Shown: positions 1 through 8,730, counted from the stretch's first letter. The stretch: DNA of 64,000 bases from Dolichospermum sp. LEGE 00240 (GCF_015207875.1 NZ_JADEVZ010000008.1:38192-102191), one strand, 5' to 3'. Program-made: numbers and translations. The notes: generated from the letters alone by a model not told the origin.

Positions 1-88
1 CGATCCCCTTTTCATGCAAGTGCCTGATGAGCGTCTGACCCATCATACCACAACCCCACACGATCGCTCTAATTTTAGGCTCTTTCAT
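1..88 (-). CDS. NAD(P)-binding dehydrogenase, N-terminal fragment (runs off window)
   Basis: Only the first 29 codons lie in the window, reading leftward from an ATG at 86-88. They encode a basic start, a hydrophobic beta strand (RAIVWGCGMMGQ) and a helix. The G-x-G-x-x-G pattern is a Rossmann dinucleotide-binding fingerprint of the type found in dihydrodipicolinate-reductase-like and amino-acid dehydrogenases. The substrate cannot be told from this piece. Confidence 0.55.
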   Translation of the reverse strand, partial: MKEPKIRAIVWGCGMMGQTLIRHLHEKGI

Positions 89-121
89 TACTAATCCTCA
101 TTGGACAATTGGGTAGAAACC

Positions 122-147
122 CCACCCTTTAGCGAAGCGGAGGGTGG
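122..147. other. Hairpin in gene-free stretch 89-345
   Basis: CCACCCT (122-128) pairs with AGGGTGG (141-147) around a loop containing AGCGAAGC. Hairpins of this kind are common between cyanobacterial genes and next to IS200/IS605 elements. I see no gene in 89-345. Confidence 0.5.
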
Positions 148-345
148 CTTTACATCAAGTTTAAGCAACAATCAATCCGGTCGAACGCCGAATTAAAGTT
201 ACTTTACCAATACTGTAGCCAAAAAAAGAGTATGAAGCGAGAGGGCTGATGTAGTAGAGTTATAGTCTTCCAAAACAACAACTCGAAAACCACATACACA
301 GCAATTCTCATTTTGAAAAAAATAAGATAGAATTCTCTTAATTTA

Positions 346-1210
346 ACCTGAGTTCGACGTAAAAAATCCGCTAGAAAGCACATGGGGAGAGAGTTAAAGA
401 CTTTTAGCTAAAGAAACTTTATTCTCAATAATTGCTAGTTGTTGAGAATAAACTTGAGTTTGGACTCACTGGCATTTAGCAACAATGATAATGAAAAGAA
501 GGCAAGAGAAAATTACCCAAAGTCCTTGAGAGACCCAGTGTTGTCGAATCGCGGAAAAAGAAGCAGAAACTAAGCAGTAATTAGGTCGGCGTTCTTCAGT
601 GTTTCTTCTGATTTAGGTTTTTTAGATGCGTGTTTTTTGACAGTGGGATAACGGGGACGTGGAGGTGGCTGATGTCCTTGGGCGCGACCGGGTGATTTAC
701 CGCGAGTTTTGGGGGGTTGGGCAGGAGTACCAATAGCAGCTAAAATTAGGGGAAAGGCTTGTGCTACACGCCCTGGAGACAGTGTATTCTGAGTTGATTG
801 CCAAGGCAATGGGGAGTCGATGCAGGCTGCCCTTGCCAGCCATAGTTGCCAAGTTAACAGGGGCATTAGATCACTCCATCCTTCTGCTGCCCGAGTAGAG
901 CTAAGTTGAGGCTGTGTCCAATGTAACCTTTGCCTTGCAAAACGATACCAATGTTCTAGAGTAAAACGGCGTAAATATTTGTGCCAGAGATCCTCTAATG
1001 CAGGTATTGTCTGACCCAACCAAGCCAGCCATAAGGGTTGAAACTTACGATTACGTCCGATAGGTTGAATTAACCTGAGTTCGGTGTTAGGAGTTTCTCC
1101 TTCGGAGACGCTACGCGAACGGAGTTATGATTTTTTCAACGAGATCATAAGGGTTTGAGACTCATACTTGGGGCGAGTTTTCCACAAATTATCTTATGTC
1201 GAACTCAGGT
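346..1210. mobile_element. Insertion sequence remnant bounded by ACCTGAGTTCGAC inverted repeats
   Basis: The left end ACCTGAGTTCGACGTAA (346 on) and the right end TTATGTCGAACTCAGGT (to 1210) are inverted copies with one mismatch. A third partial copy of the end (AACCTGAGTTCGG) lies inside at about 1072, next to a palindromic small repeat at 1095-1125, so the interior is rearranged. The only coding remnant is a transposase C-terminus. The element abuts the broken end of an IS66 fragment, which suggests nested insertion. No clean target duplication is visible. Confidence 0.65.
570..1075 (-). pseudogene. Transposase C-terminal remnant
   Basis: Reading leftward, an open frame without a proper start gives PLWLAWLGQTIPALEDLW, then HKYLRRFTLEHWYRFARQRL, then a Pro/Lys-rich basic tail. 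I recognise this as the C-terminal part of a large cyanobacterial transposase family, in which the HKY..RF..EH.YRF.KQ.L motif follows the catalytic domain. The N-terminal and catalytic parts are absent; the frame stops at an internal copy of the IS end. The family name is from memory and unverified. Confidence 0.55.
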
Positions 1211-1773
1211 AAAATTAAGCAGCTTTCAACAAGTCAGAATCATCAGAATCAGCAGTAACTTGTGGAAGCAAAGAATGTCCCACGGGTCTTTGTGCCACAT
1301 CCTTTACAGGTCAATTGATGTAGACGATGCTCTATCACTATGGGACTGATGGGTGGAATTTCTACTATCTGGTGACGATAGGGGTTTGTATCAACTCCCG
1401 TCAGGGTAGCTCCACAATTTACACATTCTTCGGGATGATGTTCTATGACTTCCCTACATTCTTCGATTGGGTATAAGTCTCGGCTATTTCCTTTATGACC
1501 TGCTTGACCCCCTCTTTTTTTGCTGCTTTTTTGTTTTACAGGCTTTTTTCCAAATCCCGGTGGGTCACTTGATGGTGGTGATGATGAGTTAACGGAACTC
1601 CTATTTATTTTTTCTAATAGCTGTTCTTGAACTGTCAGGACTTCTGTTAGTTTCTTTGACTGTTTTTCTATTTCCTGCGCCATTTCCTCCACCAGTTTCT
1701 TGACGCTGGCTGGAGTCTTACCCCAATCTTCTGGAGGTATCTGTTCTAAGTGATTGACGCGATTTAGTTCCAT
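1211..1773 (-). pseudogene. IS66-family transposase, N-terminal part, frameshifted and truncated
   Basis: The 174-codon frame holds typical IS66 TnpC N-terminal features: a coiled-coil helix (EEMAQEIEKQSKKLTEVL), the Ser/Pro-rich linker with GGQAGHKG (about residues 88-95), and a zinc-ribbon-like C-x2-C pair (CVNCG, CKGCG) around residues 117-158. The frame is lost after TKTRG; a +1 shift restores a family-like LLPQVTADSDD before the sequence runs into the neighbouring IS at about 1210. The DDE catalytic domain is missing, so it cannot transpose. Confidence 0.75.
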
Positions 1774-1837
1774 GTCACTTAATTTATCACATTTTGGAGG
1801 TAATTTTTAACGATCGCTCTTCTACCCCCCTGAACGG

Positions 1838-2092
1838 TTACGTTATATGATTTTTTTCACAGAAAAAGCGATAAACTTCTTCCCACATTGATTTAACAGT
1901 ACCAATGAATATGATTCCGTCTAATTTAAAGTGTTCGTACAGTACGGAGGCTACAAATCGGCTTTCTGGATATGGTTTGTCATCTATTTTACAATTAGCT
2001 TTGTTATATTCTCGCTGTGATTTATCGCTTCCGTCAGTACCTTTGAATCCTCTACCTACACCCAGAGGAGAGATTAGTATCTTTACTTTCAG
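1838..2092 (-). pseudogene. Csx2/TM1812-family CRISPR-associated (CARF) protein, N-terminal remnant
   Basis: Translating leftward from about 2092 gives KILISPLGVGRGFKGTDGSD, then a stretch with PYPESRFVASVLYEHFKLDG, then IIFIGTVKSMWEEVYRFFCE and a stop. This is the start of the TM1812/Csx2 (TIGR02221-type) accessory family of type III CRISPR systems. The hydrophobic first strand, the ESRFVA..LYEHFK..GIIFIGT block and the MWEE motif are family hallmarks. About 80 of the usual 400 or so residues remain. There is no ATG: in-frame TAA codons precede a CTG/GTA. No other cas gene or repeat array is nearby, so this is a relic. Confidence 0.7.
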
Positions 2093-2140
2093 TTATTATT
2101 TGGTATATACCCTATGAAATTATGTGTTCCCCGCACTGTT

Positions 2141-2332
2141 ATGGAAAATCAATTGGGATTTTTGCTGAAGCTGCTATTATTTTCGACTTTGCTATCGGTA
2201 TTAATTAAATATGCTGCTCCGTTTTTAGGGATTCCAGCAACGGTGACAAATGTGCTGATTATGATTTTATCACCAACTATAATTATGGCCACTGTTCTCC
2301 TGTGGCGAATACCAAGACAAAAGCAAAATTAA
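2141..2332 (+). CDS. Small two-helix membrane protein
   Basis: A 63-residue product with two hydrophobic segments (roughly residues 8-28 and 32-55) and a basic C-terminal tail (RIPRQKQN). I chose the internal ATG at 2141 because the segment before it looks non-coding, though an ATG at 2114 is also in frame and neither has a clear ribosome-binding site. It lies 88 bp upstream of the AI-2E-type permease on the same strand and may be co-transcribed. Function unknown. Confidence 0.5.
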   Translation: MENQLGFLLKLLLFSTLLSVLIKYAAPFLGIPATVTNVLIMILSPTIIMATVLLWRIPRQKQN

Positions 2333-2420
2333 TCAAAAAAATATAGGTAATGTTGCTAAAATCAGCTAATCTAACTGCATTGTCATCAAAAAGCATTTTA
2401 CCAAGCTGGGAGTCTTGCTT

Positions 2421-3506
2421 GTGAATCTTGGTCAATGGATAGGCTTAATTGCTTTAGTTATATCTTTATATATATTGTGGCAACTTCGTGACGTTTTGCT
2501 ATTAATATTTGCGGCGGTTGTGTTAGCGACGACTTTAAATCGTCTCGCGCGACGCTTTCAAAGTTTAGGAATAAAACGGGGATTAGCAGTTTTATTAGCT
2601 GTAGGGATTTTCTTGGGGGGTGTTGTCTGTTTTTTCTGGTTAATTGTCCCACCTTTTGTCCAGCAATTTCATGAACTTACTTATCGAGTTCCCCAAGGAT
2701 TTGGGCGGTTGAATAGTTGGATTGATGTCCAAAGAAGTCATATTCCTGAACAATTATTACCTTATATACCGGATCTAAATAGTTTAATTGCACAAGCTCA
2801 ACCGCTATTTAATCGCCTGTTAGGTAATTCTTTTGCTTTTGTTTCTGGCTCGTTAGAAGTTGTTCTGAAAATTTTATTAGTCCTGGTTTTAACAGGAATG
2901 TTATTAGTTAATCCCGATGCTTATCAAAAGGTATTTGTTCGCATATTTCCCTCCTTTTATCGGCGGCGGGTGGTAGGAATTATAGAACAGTGCGAAGTTT
3001 CCTTAGAGGGATGGGTGACTGGTGCTTCTATTGGCGTGTTTGTAGTTGGGTTGATGAGCTTGGTGGGGTTATCAATTTTGGGTGTAAAAGCTGCGCTGGC
3101 TTTGGGTGTGTTAGCCGGATTTATGAATTTAATTCCTAATTTGGGTCCGACTATGAGTGTAGTCCCCGCTATGGCGATCGCCCTTTTGGATAATCCCTGG
3201 AAAGCTGTTGCTGTGTTCGTTCTCTACTTTGTTATTCAACAGACTGAAAGTAATTTCATCACACCTGTAGTCATGGCTCATCAAGTATCTTTACTACCCG
3301 CTGTGACTTTAATTTCTCAGTTATTTTTTGTGACCTTTTTTGGATTTTTAGGATTATTTTTAGCACTTCCTCTGACGGTTGTTGCCAAAATTTGGGTACA
3401 AGAAGTATTAATTAAAGATGTGTTAGATCAATGGAATAATGATCAAGAAGATCATACAAAATTAACTATAGTTGAGGAACATTCCGATATTAATAATGAA
3501 GTTTAG
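2421..3506 (+). CDS. AI-2E family transporter (PerM-type permease)
   Basis: A 361-residue inner-membrane protein. The family (PF01594) has about eight membrane helices and exports small molecules or ions; the AI-2 substrate is proven for few members. The sequence shows an N-terminal helix pair, a soluble segment (residues about 75-140), and the conserved C-terminal block GVLAGFMNLIPNLGPTMSVVPAMAIAL followed by QQTESNFITPVVMAHQVSLLP. I use GTG at 2421 because GGGAG lies eight bases upstream; TTG at 2415 is too close to it. An acidic tail ends the protein. Confidence 0.85.
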   Translation: MNLGQWIGLIALVISLYILWQLRDVLLLIFAAVVLATTLNRLARRFQSLGIKRGLAVLLAVGIFLGGVVCFFWLIVPPFVQQFHELTYRVPQGFGRLNSWIDVQRSHIPEQLLPYIPDLNSLIAQAQPLFNRLLGNSFAFVSGSLEVVLKILLVLVLTGMLLVNPDAYQKVFVRIFPSFYRRRVVGIIEQCEVSLEGWVTGASIGVFVVGLMSLVGLSILGVKAALALGVLAGFMNLIPNLGPTMSVVPAMAIALLDNPWKAVAVFVLYFVIQQTESNFITPVVMAHQVSLLPAVTLISQLFFVTFFGFLGLFLALPLTVVAKIWVQEVLIKDVLDQWNNDQEDHTKLTIVEEHSDINNEV

Positions 3507-3544
3507 GAGTTCATGAAAGATATTTTTTTGTTTCTTGTTTATAA

Positions 3545-3565
3545 ACTCCTGACTCCTGACTCCTG
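3545..3565 (+). repeat. Heptamer tandem repeat ACTCCTG x3
   Basis: Three consecutive ACTCCTG units, a short tandemly repeated repetitive (STRR) sequence of the kind typical of heterocystous cyanobacteria. Confidence 0.8.
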
Positions 3566-3568
3566 CTG

Positions 3569-3671
3569 TAAGCTGTTACGCAGCTAAATTTGATAACCAT
3601 AATTTACTTGAACTTTGTAGTGCGGGCATCTTGCCCGCTAGAATTATACAAACTAAATGCACAACAGCTTA
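3569..3671 (+). repeat. MITE-like dispersed repeat, copy A (TAAGCTGTT ends)
   Basis: A 103-bp unit with inverted ends TAAGCTGTT/AACAGCTTA and an inner palindrome GCGGGCATCTTGCCCGC. A nearly identical copy lies in opposite orientation at 44801-44902. The unit ends one base before the stop codon of the next gene. Its inner palindrome also occurs alone near 7585. Non-autonomous mobile repeat by inference. Confidence 0.8.
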
Positions 3672-4790
3672 TCAACCAAAACCAGGAATTAATCGCTTTA
3701 AGGCGCGACCAACAACATCATCATAGCGCAATTCTCCACAGAGGATTTTACCCATGATTTGAGCGCCAGAGGGACGTTTAACACCAACTCTGTAACCAAT
3801 ACCAGGGAAGCGATAAAATGCCCCTGCTAGTTTTTGCGCCCAAGCCATATCATTTCCCCATTGTTCATTAATGGCATTGGTATAGTTTTCTAAAGCGTTA
3901 ATATCACCACTTAAAGCATCGTGAATAAACCCTGCGGCGAGAACGGCGCTAAAAATAGAGGGACGAATACCTTCGGCGGTAAAGGGGTCAACTACACAAG
4001 CTGCTTCTCCAGCTAAAACTGCATTTTGGGTATGGAGTTTTTGGTTTCCATCCCAAATACATAGAGGATGACCGTATTGTTTACTAGTTTTGATATCTAA
4101 ATTAAAAGATTTGGCATATTCATCCAAAATTTTCTTAAAGTCTTGGGGTTCGCCACCCATAAAAGTGCCGACTCCGATAGAATAACAGTCAGTTTTGGGG
4201 AAGTTCCAGATATAGCCGTTTTTGACTAAGCCAAACTCAAAGTGAATTGTGGTTTTTTTCTCGACAATTGCCGGAATTTCTGCTTCTAATGCTCCGGCCA
4301 ATCGGCGTTTGCGGTCTTTAAACCCTAGCCATTTAGCCATTGGACCTTTTGCACCATCAGCGGCAATGAGATAACGACCAGTGACTATTCCTGTGGCTGT
4401 GGTAACTTGCCAAGCATCGGTTTTAAATTCTATCCCTGTAACTTCTGTTTTGTCTCGTAGTTCAGCCCCTTGATTTTGAGCTTGTTGGATCAGGAAATGA
4501 TCAAAAATATCCCGCCGCACCATCCAAACGGGTTCTTTGGTGTCAATTTTTGCTTCTACAGGATCGCCTAATTCCCAGGTAAAGCGCAAAGAGTCAGCTT
4601 TAGTAGAGATAGCAGGGCTAAAGTCAAAGTCAAACCATTGAGCTACGCTAGGTGACACACCACCGCCACAGGGCTTATATCTGGGTAGGGATTCCTTTTC
4701 TAGGATTAAAACTGAGCGCCCTTTTTTGGCTAGATGATATGCTGCTGTTCCTCCGGCAGGACCTGCGCCAACAATAATGCAGTCGTACAT
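3672..4790 (-). CDS. Geranylgeranyl reductase family FAD-dependent oxidoreductase
   Basis: A 372-residue flavoprotein. The N-terminal GxGxxG FAD-binding motif (IIVGAGPAGGTAAYHLA, residues 5-21) with KPCGGGVSP and the later AGEAACVVDPFTAEGIRPS block (about 266-284) are signatures of the GGR/ChlP-like branch of the FAD_binding_3/lycopene-cyclase superfamily. These enzymes reduce isoprenoid double bonds in chlorophyll, tocopherol or archaeal lipids. It is shorter than, and starts differently from, true ChlP (about 406 aa), so I do not name it chlP. It lies downstream of pyrH-frr on the same strand, separated by about 180 bp of tandem repeats. Confidence 0.8.
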   Translation of the reverse strand: MYDCIIVGAGPAGGTAAYHLAKKGRSVLILEKESLPRYKPCGGGVSPSVAQWFDFDFSPAISTKADSLRFTWELGDPVEAKIDTKEPVWMVRRDIFDHFLIQQAQNQGAELRDKTEVTGIEFKTDAWQVTTATGIVTGRYLIAADGAKGPMAKWLGFKDRKRRLAGALEAEIPAIVEKKTTIHFEFGLVKNGYIWNFPKTDCYSIGVGTFMGGEPQDFKKILDEYAKSFNLDIKTSKQYGHPLCIWDGNQKLHTQNAVLAGEAACVVDPFTAEGIRPSIFSAVLAAGFIHDALSGDINALENYTNAINEQWGNDMAWAQKLAGAFYRFPGIGYRVGVKRPSGAQIMGKILCGELRYDDVVGRALKRLIPGFG

Positions 4791-4883
4791 AATGGCTAAT
4801 TTTTCGCGCTCTATCTTAACTTAGTTGATTTTTCAGTATATATTAGGAGGCTATGATTTTTTTTATCAATTTTTAGTAAATGG

Positions 4884-4968
4884 AGATTGGTGATTGGTGA
4901 TTGGTGATTGGTAAAATTCTTACCTGTCACCTGTCACCTGTCACCTGTCACCTGTCACCTGTCACCTT
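4884..4968 (+). repeat. Two adjacent heptamer arrays (GATTGGT x4, CTGTCAC x6)
   Basis: GATTGGT-type heptamers run over about 4884-4911 and CTGTCAC heptamers over about 4924-4966. The second array touches the 3' end of frr (stop at 4967-4969). Classic STRR sequences; copy number probably varies between strains. Confidence 0.9.
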
Positions 4969-5515
4969 ACACAGTGGTAATCTCTTTTTCCTTTTCTATC
5001 AACAATTCGTCTATCTTTGCTATGTACTTGTTGGTCAGTTTTTGGAGTTTGTCTTGCTGATCTCGTGCTTCATCTTCGGAGATTTTCGCACTTTTTTCCT
5101 GTTTGCGAATGGAATCGAGAGCGTCTCGGCGAATATTGCGAATTGCTACACGACCTTCTTCGGCATACTTAACGGCAAGTTTGACAAATTCTTTCCGGCG
5201 ATCGCTAGTTAGTGGGGGAATATTCAACCGGATCACACTACCGTCGTTACTGGGAGTTAAGCCCACATCCGACAGAGAGATAGCTTTTTCAAAGATATTT
5301 AAGCTGCCCTTATCGTAGGGCTGAATCAGGATGGTTGAAGAGTCTGGCGTGCTGATGTTTGCCAGAGATTTCAAGGGTGTTGGTGAACCGTAATAGTCCA
5401 CTTGGACTTTATCTAATAAACTCGAATTGGCGCGACCAGTACGAATTGTATTAAAAGCTCGTTGAGTAGACTCAACGGTTTTTTGCATCGTACTCTCAGC
5501 TTCAGCTAATTTCAC
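4967..5515 (-). CDS. frr: Ribosome recycling factor
   Basis: A 182-residue protein that, with EF-G, splits post-termination ribosomes. The start at GTG 5515 (VKLAEAEST) gives the standard RRF length; longer open frames upstream would add eight residues overlapping pyrH more deeply. RRF hallmarks are visible: helix 1 ([19 protein letters not shown]), the domain II hinge with [15 protein letters not shown], and the long C-terminal helices ([40 protein letters not shown]). It overlaps the end of pyrH by 14 bp, so the two are translationally coupled. Confidence 0.97.
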   Translation of the reverse strand: MKLAEAESTMQKTVESTQRAFNTIRTGRANSSLLDKVQVDYYGSPTPLKSLANISTPDSSTILIQPYDKGSLNIFEKAISLSDVGLTPSNDGSVIRLNIPPLTSDRRKEFVKLAVKYAEEGRVAIRNIRRDALDSIRKQEKSAKISEDEARDQQDKLQKLTNKYIAKIDELLIEKEKEITTV

Positions 5516-6230
5516 AAGAACCTCCCACAAGAGTGCCAATAGATTCTCCCATGACTGCCCGGTGGATGTTACCTCGCACCGTCAGGTCAAATACTAAAAT
5601 GGGGAGATTATTTTCTTTACATAGAGCAATTGCGGTACTATCCATAACTCGCAAATCTTTAGCCAAAACGTGGGCGTAGGTAAGGGTGGTAAAACGCTTG
5701 GCATCAGGATAAAGTTTGGGGTCAGCATCGTAAATGCCGTCTACTTTAGTAGCTTTAAAAATCACTTCTGCTTCAATTTCTGCCGCTCTTAAGGCCGCAG
5801 TGGTATCTGTGGTAAAGAAGGGATTTCCTGAACCTGCGCCAAAAATTACCACCCGTCCTTTTTCAAGATGACGGATGGCACGACGGCGAATATATGGTTC
5901 TGCTAGTTCTTGCATGGCGATCGCTGTTTGCACCCTTGTTTGAACTCCCATCCGTTCTAGAGAATCTTGCAGGGTCATAGCATTCATTACTGTGGCAATC
6001 ATCCCGATATAGTCAGCGGTTGCCCGATCCATACCTGCTGATGCTGCTTTAATGCCTCGAAAAATATTGCCACCGCCAACCACGATGGCCACCTGCACAC
6101 CACTGGCTATCACCTCGCCTATTTCCTTGGCTATTTCCTCGACCACTTCTGGGTCAATGCCATAGCCTAAGTTGCCCATTAAGGCTTCACCGCTCAGTTT
6201 AAGTAAAACCCGTCGGTAATTCGTTCCCAT
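5502..6230 (-). CDS. pyrH: UMP kinase
   Basis: A 242-residue bacterial-type UMP kinase of the amino-acid kinase fold, making UDP from UMP and ATP for nucleic-acid and cell-wall precursors. Visible features: [14 protein letters not shown] at the N-terminus, the glycine loop [47 protein letters not shown] and the C-terminal [17 protein letters not shown]. The start at MGTNYRRV (6230) gives the family length; an upstream ATG at 6269 would add 13 unlikely residues. Operon pyrH-frr, the order usual in cyanobacteria and many other bacteria. Confidence 0.97.
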   Translation of the reverse strand: MGTNYRRVLLKLSGEALMGNLGYGIDPEVVEEIAKEIGEVIASGVQVAIVVGGGNIFRGIKAASAGMDRATADYIGMIATVMNAMTLQDSLERMGVQTRVQTAIAMQELAEPYIRRRAIRHLEKGRVVIFGAGSGNPFFTTDTTAALRAAEIEAEVIFKATKVDGIYDADPKLYPDAKRFTTLTYAHVLAKDLRVMDSTAIALCKENNLPILVFDLTVRGNIHRAVMGESIGTLVGGSCEIS

Positions 6231-6386
6231 GAAGTTCCGCTTTATCAAAAAAGTTGCAATTGCCTCCAACCTAAGATAACAGTACAGTGACTATCTGTGT
6301 CTAGTTAGGTTGTCCGCCATTTGCATAAAGTCCCCATTTGTTCGGTTTGGGCTGGATCTATTTGCTGATTTGGCCATAAACAATCG

Positions 6387-6800
6387 TCAGCATATCATAC
6401 ACATAACACAAGGTTTGTGAATTGTCTCCATGTTTTCCGCTTTGTACACTCGTTTTTGTAGGCGGAATAAGTTACGGCGGAATTTCTTCCAAGGCAACGT
6501 TTTCCAGGATTCACTAGAGTTTTCTCTGTGTCTAATCATGCTCTGCTCCAATTTGTGTATTCTGAACACCTCAGACCAATTACAGTCTGTCCTCCCCGAA
6601 TTGAGGGAGTTCCGCTGCTCGTCCAGCCTACTTGTAGGGTTAGACCGCCCTTAGACCCTCAACCCGTTTTTATTCGTTCCCTCGGTTGATTATTAGTTCC
6701 GTTAGGTGTAGCCTCAACCACTGGAATCCCTGGACTCTGACCGCTATTTTAAAAAGGATGCGGCAGGATTTAACTCCAGTGAAGTCAGGTTTTTGAGTTG
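6387..6800 (-). pseudogene. Group II intron remnant (domain I plus start of maturase)
   Basis: Leftward, about 6800-6580 contains structured sequence with CTAAGGGCGGTCTAACCC, AGTAGGCTGGACGAGC and GGAACTCCCTCAATTCGG, resembling the 5' domain I of cyanobacterial group II introns. It leads into an open frame with SWKTLPWKKFRRNLFRLQKR and VYKA, which matches the N-terminus of group II intron-encoded reverse transcriptases (W..L.W......V..LQ.RIYKA). The frame ends within 60 codons, so reverse transcriptase, maturase and domains V-VI are gone. Intron boundaries cannot be fixed by eye. Confidence 0.5.
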
Positions 6801-6830
6801 TGTCCTGCTTGCATATAGGTTGCTTTTTAA

Positions 6831-7029
6831 GAGGGTGTTTGAAAAGTCTAATTTATTACTTGCAAGGGCGACTAGAAGTCGCGGAACCACACAGACGAAA
6901 CCCACCTATTCCTTCGGTCCCGTAAGGGATACGTGGGTTCAAAAGCCTTGATTTTTCGTTAGTCCACGCAGGTGGACTTTGTTTGTGTAGTAGCGATTTC
7001 TAATCGCCGGAAACTTTTCAAACATCCTC
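6831..7029. mobile_element. MITE copy 1 (TIR GAGGRTGTTTGAAAAGT)
   Basis: A 199-bp element with 17-bp terminal inverted repeats GAGGGTGTTTGAAAAGT / ACTTTTCAAACATCCTC, nearly identical to the copy at 36317-36512. Flanks are TAA on the left and TTA on the right. The copies differ in the centre, where copy 2 carries a GGAACGCTACGCGAACG small repeat. It inserted into an IS1634-like transposase gene and supplies that gene's present C-terminus. No coding capacity. Confidence 0.88.
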
Positions 7030-7490
7030 TTATACTCTCCATGTAAATGTAATGAGCTTGAATCTAAATGGGAGTATTTAGTTTCTATTCCAAATTTTTT
7101 TACTACTTCTAAGGCAATAATTAGGAATAGTTCTGTTAATCCATGTTTGTAGAGCTTGTCCATTACTCTACCTATTTTATCATCATTTAAATCTGATGCT
7201 TTTATTCCTTCTCTTATTAAATGTTCTATGGGTTTATCTTGAAAAAAATCAGGGAATAAATATAATGGTCTTGATACAAAACCTAGTCCATTCAGAATGA
7301 TTGCTTTAACTACTTCGCCTGTATTTACTTTCTCTCTACTATCTACTAACAATATTTCATTGACTTTTTCTACTATTTCTATTTCATCTATTATTCCTGC
7401 TATTATTCCTAAGTGATCTAAGTTTTTACTCTCAAATTCTTTTTTTTGGTAATTCATATTTTTTGGTATTTTGATTTCATTCAGACTCAT
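6939..7490 (-). pseudogene. IS1634-family transposase (DUF4277 N-terminus), truncated by MITE
   Basis: The first ~150 codons encode the DUF4277-type N-terminus of IS1634/IS4-class transposases: LDHLGIIAGIIDEIEIVEKV, a helical block VKAIILNGLGFVSRPLYLFP, DDKIGRVMDKLYKHGL and the first catalytic-Asp segment SHLDSSSLHLHGEYK. After GEYK the frame runs into the MITE (7029 leftward) and ends with about 30 MITE-encoded residues. The remaining DDE domain is not found beyond the MITE, so more than a simple insertion happened. Strongly AT-rich. Confidence 0.75.
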
Positions 7491-7528
7491 TTTCTCATTT
7501 TTTCTTCTGAATTTATTGTCAATACCTT

Positions 7529-7639
7529 ATTACAGCGGTTTCCGCTCTTATGAGGTACAAAGTTGAATCATGAAACTCTTGTGGTGCGGGCATCTTGCCC
7601 GCTAGATATGTACCTCATAACACCGAGAAGTGCTGTAAT
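7529..7639. repeat. Inverted-repeat element (TTATGAGGTACA ends)
   Basis: Perfect inverted 12-mers TTATGAGGTACA (7548-7559) and TGTACCTCATAA (7609-7620), extended outward imperfectly by ATTACAGC/GCTGTAAT. The centre contains the GCGGGCATCTTGCCCGC palindrome also found in the 3569 and 44801 repeats. Non-coding; probably a MITE-like hairpin element. Confidence 0.7.
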
Positions 7640-7776
7640 TTCAATTTGTTGGCAATTTTTATATTACTGTCTATATTTATTGCCAACTTAGTTATGTGTT
7701 TATATTTAAGCTATTTATGTTACTTATTACACTTGTGTCTGTACTACAAAACGAAGTGCGGAATGTGGGCTAAATA

Positions 7777-7936
7777 GCGATCGCTCACAACCACCCTAAT
7801 TTTAAACGATGTCTACGACGGGCTTCGCTATCGCCCCCAACTCCTAATTTTAAATGATCGCTCTCCCAACATCCCCTTAATTTTAAACGATTCCTAGGTC
7901 GCGCTTCGCTATCGCACCCCAACATCCCAAACAGCA
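7777..7936 (+). repeat. Composite HIP1 repeat block (left-arm orientation)
   Basis: HIP1 octamers, the ACAACCACCCTAATTTTAAA linker, the CCCAACATCCCC linker and small-repeat insertions ending CTTCGCTATCGC. It begins just after a GAAGTGCGGAATGTGGGCTA motif that also marks the inverted-repeat element at 12819-13002. Confidence 0.9.
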
Positions 7937-8003
7937 GTGGTTGTCAAATCCTCTTGAAATCATTATGCTTCAGATAGAAACGAATGATTAACGGAAAACT
8001 CAA

Positions 8004-8219
8004 ATGACAATCAATACATCTATAGAAGAACGGCTTTCAGCAGTAGAAATTGCACTTACACAGTTACAAAAGCAAATTGTAGCTCCTCAACCAATGAATT
8101 GGCTAGAACAAATTACAGGTTCTTTTAAGAATGACTCAGCTTTTGAAGAACTGCTTGCTTATGGAAGAGTAATTCGTCAAGGTGATGAATCCATTCTGGA
8201 AACGCCAGAAGAATTATGA
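8004..8219 (+). CDS. Antitoxin of a VapBC-like module
   Basis: A 71-residue acidic protein: an N-terminal helix with coiled-coil character (IEERLSAVEIALTQLQKQI) and a C-terminal toxin-wrapping segment (ELLAYGRVIRQGDESILETP) common in cyanobacterial antitoxins paired with PIN toxins. Its stop overlaps the ATG of the following vapC fragment (ATGA), the usual translational coupling. The toxin partner is deleted, so this antitoxin is orphaned. A decayed copy of its 3' end lies at 8731-8776. Confidence 0.65.
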   Translation: MTINTSIEERLSAVEIALTQLQKQIVAPQPMNWLEQITGSFKNDSAFEELLAYGRVIRQGDESILETPEEL

Positions 8220-8340
8220 AATATTTATTAGATACAGATCACCTGAGCATTCTTCAACGACAAACAGGAAACGATTACAGCAATCTTTCAACGATTTTGG
8301 TAAGGTGACCGGATTATTACTCGAAGATTGGACAGTTTAA
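8216..8340 (+). pseudogene. VapC PIN-domain toxin with large internal deletion
   Basis: The start MKYLLDTDHLSILQRQ is a PIN-domain N-terminus with the first catalytic Asp (LDTD). Twenty-odd codons later the frame is broken. In the next frame, DFGKVTGLLLEDWTV and a stop form a typical VapC C-terminus (DF..VPGL.LEDWT). About 90-100 central codons with the remaining acidic residues are missing. The junction lies around CAACGATTTTGG (8290-8300). Confidence 0.75.
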
Positions 8341-8344
8341 AACA

Positions 8345-8693
8345 GCGATCGCACTCCCAACTTATTCCTAAATAGCGATTCCTGCGGAGCGCTTCGCTAT
8401 CGCTCACAACCCCCTAATTTTAAACGAACTGCTTGCAGCAGCGCTTCGCTATCGCCCTCCCCACATCCCCAAACAGCGATCGCTCACAACCCCCTAATTT
8501 TAAACGAACTGCTTGCAGCAGCGCTTCGCTATCGCATCCCACATCCCCAAACAGCGATCGCTCATAACTACCCCAATTTTGGGCGATCGCACTCCCACAT
8601 CCCAAAACAGCGATTACTAGGTCGCGCTTCGCTATCGCACACAACCACCTCAATTTTAAGCGAACTGCTTGCAGCAGCGCTTACGCTATCGCT
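8345..8693 (+). repeat. Composite HIP1 repeat block
   Basis: About 350 bp of alternating HIP1 octamers, ACAACCCCCTAATTTTAAAC linkers, CCCACATCCCCAAACA linkers and several small-repeat insertions (CGAACTGCTTGCAGCAGCGC type). Open frames here encode only repeat-derived peptides and are not genes. Confidence 0.9.
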
Positions 8694-8730
8694 CTTAACA
8701 AACCTTTCCAGACCCAGAGTAAGAGAAAAG

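Noticed and set aside
1905..2117. A 70-codon rightward frame upstream of the small membrane protein
   Set aside because: It is the antisense shadow of the Csx2-like remnant, which has clear family motifs on the other strand.
3672..4790. Naming the flavoprotein chlP
   Set aside because: True cyanobacterial ChlP is about 406 residues and starts differently (LRVAVVGSGPAG-like). This 372-aa protein is a related branch of the family.
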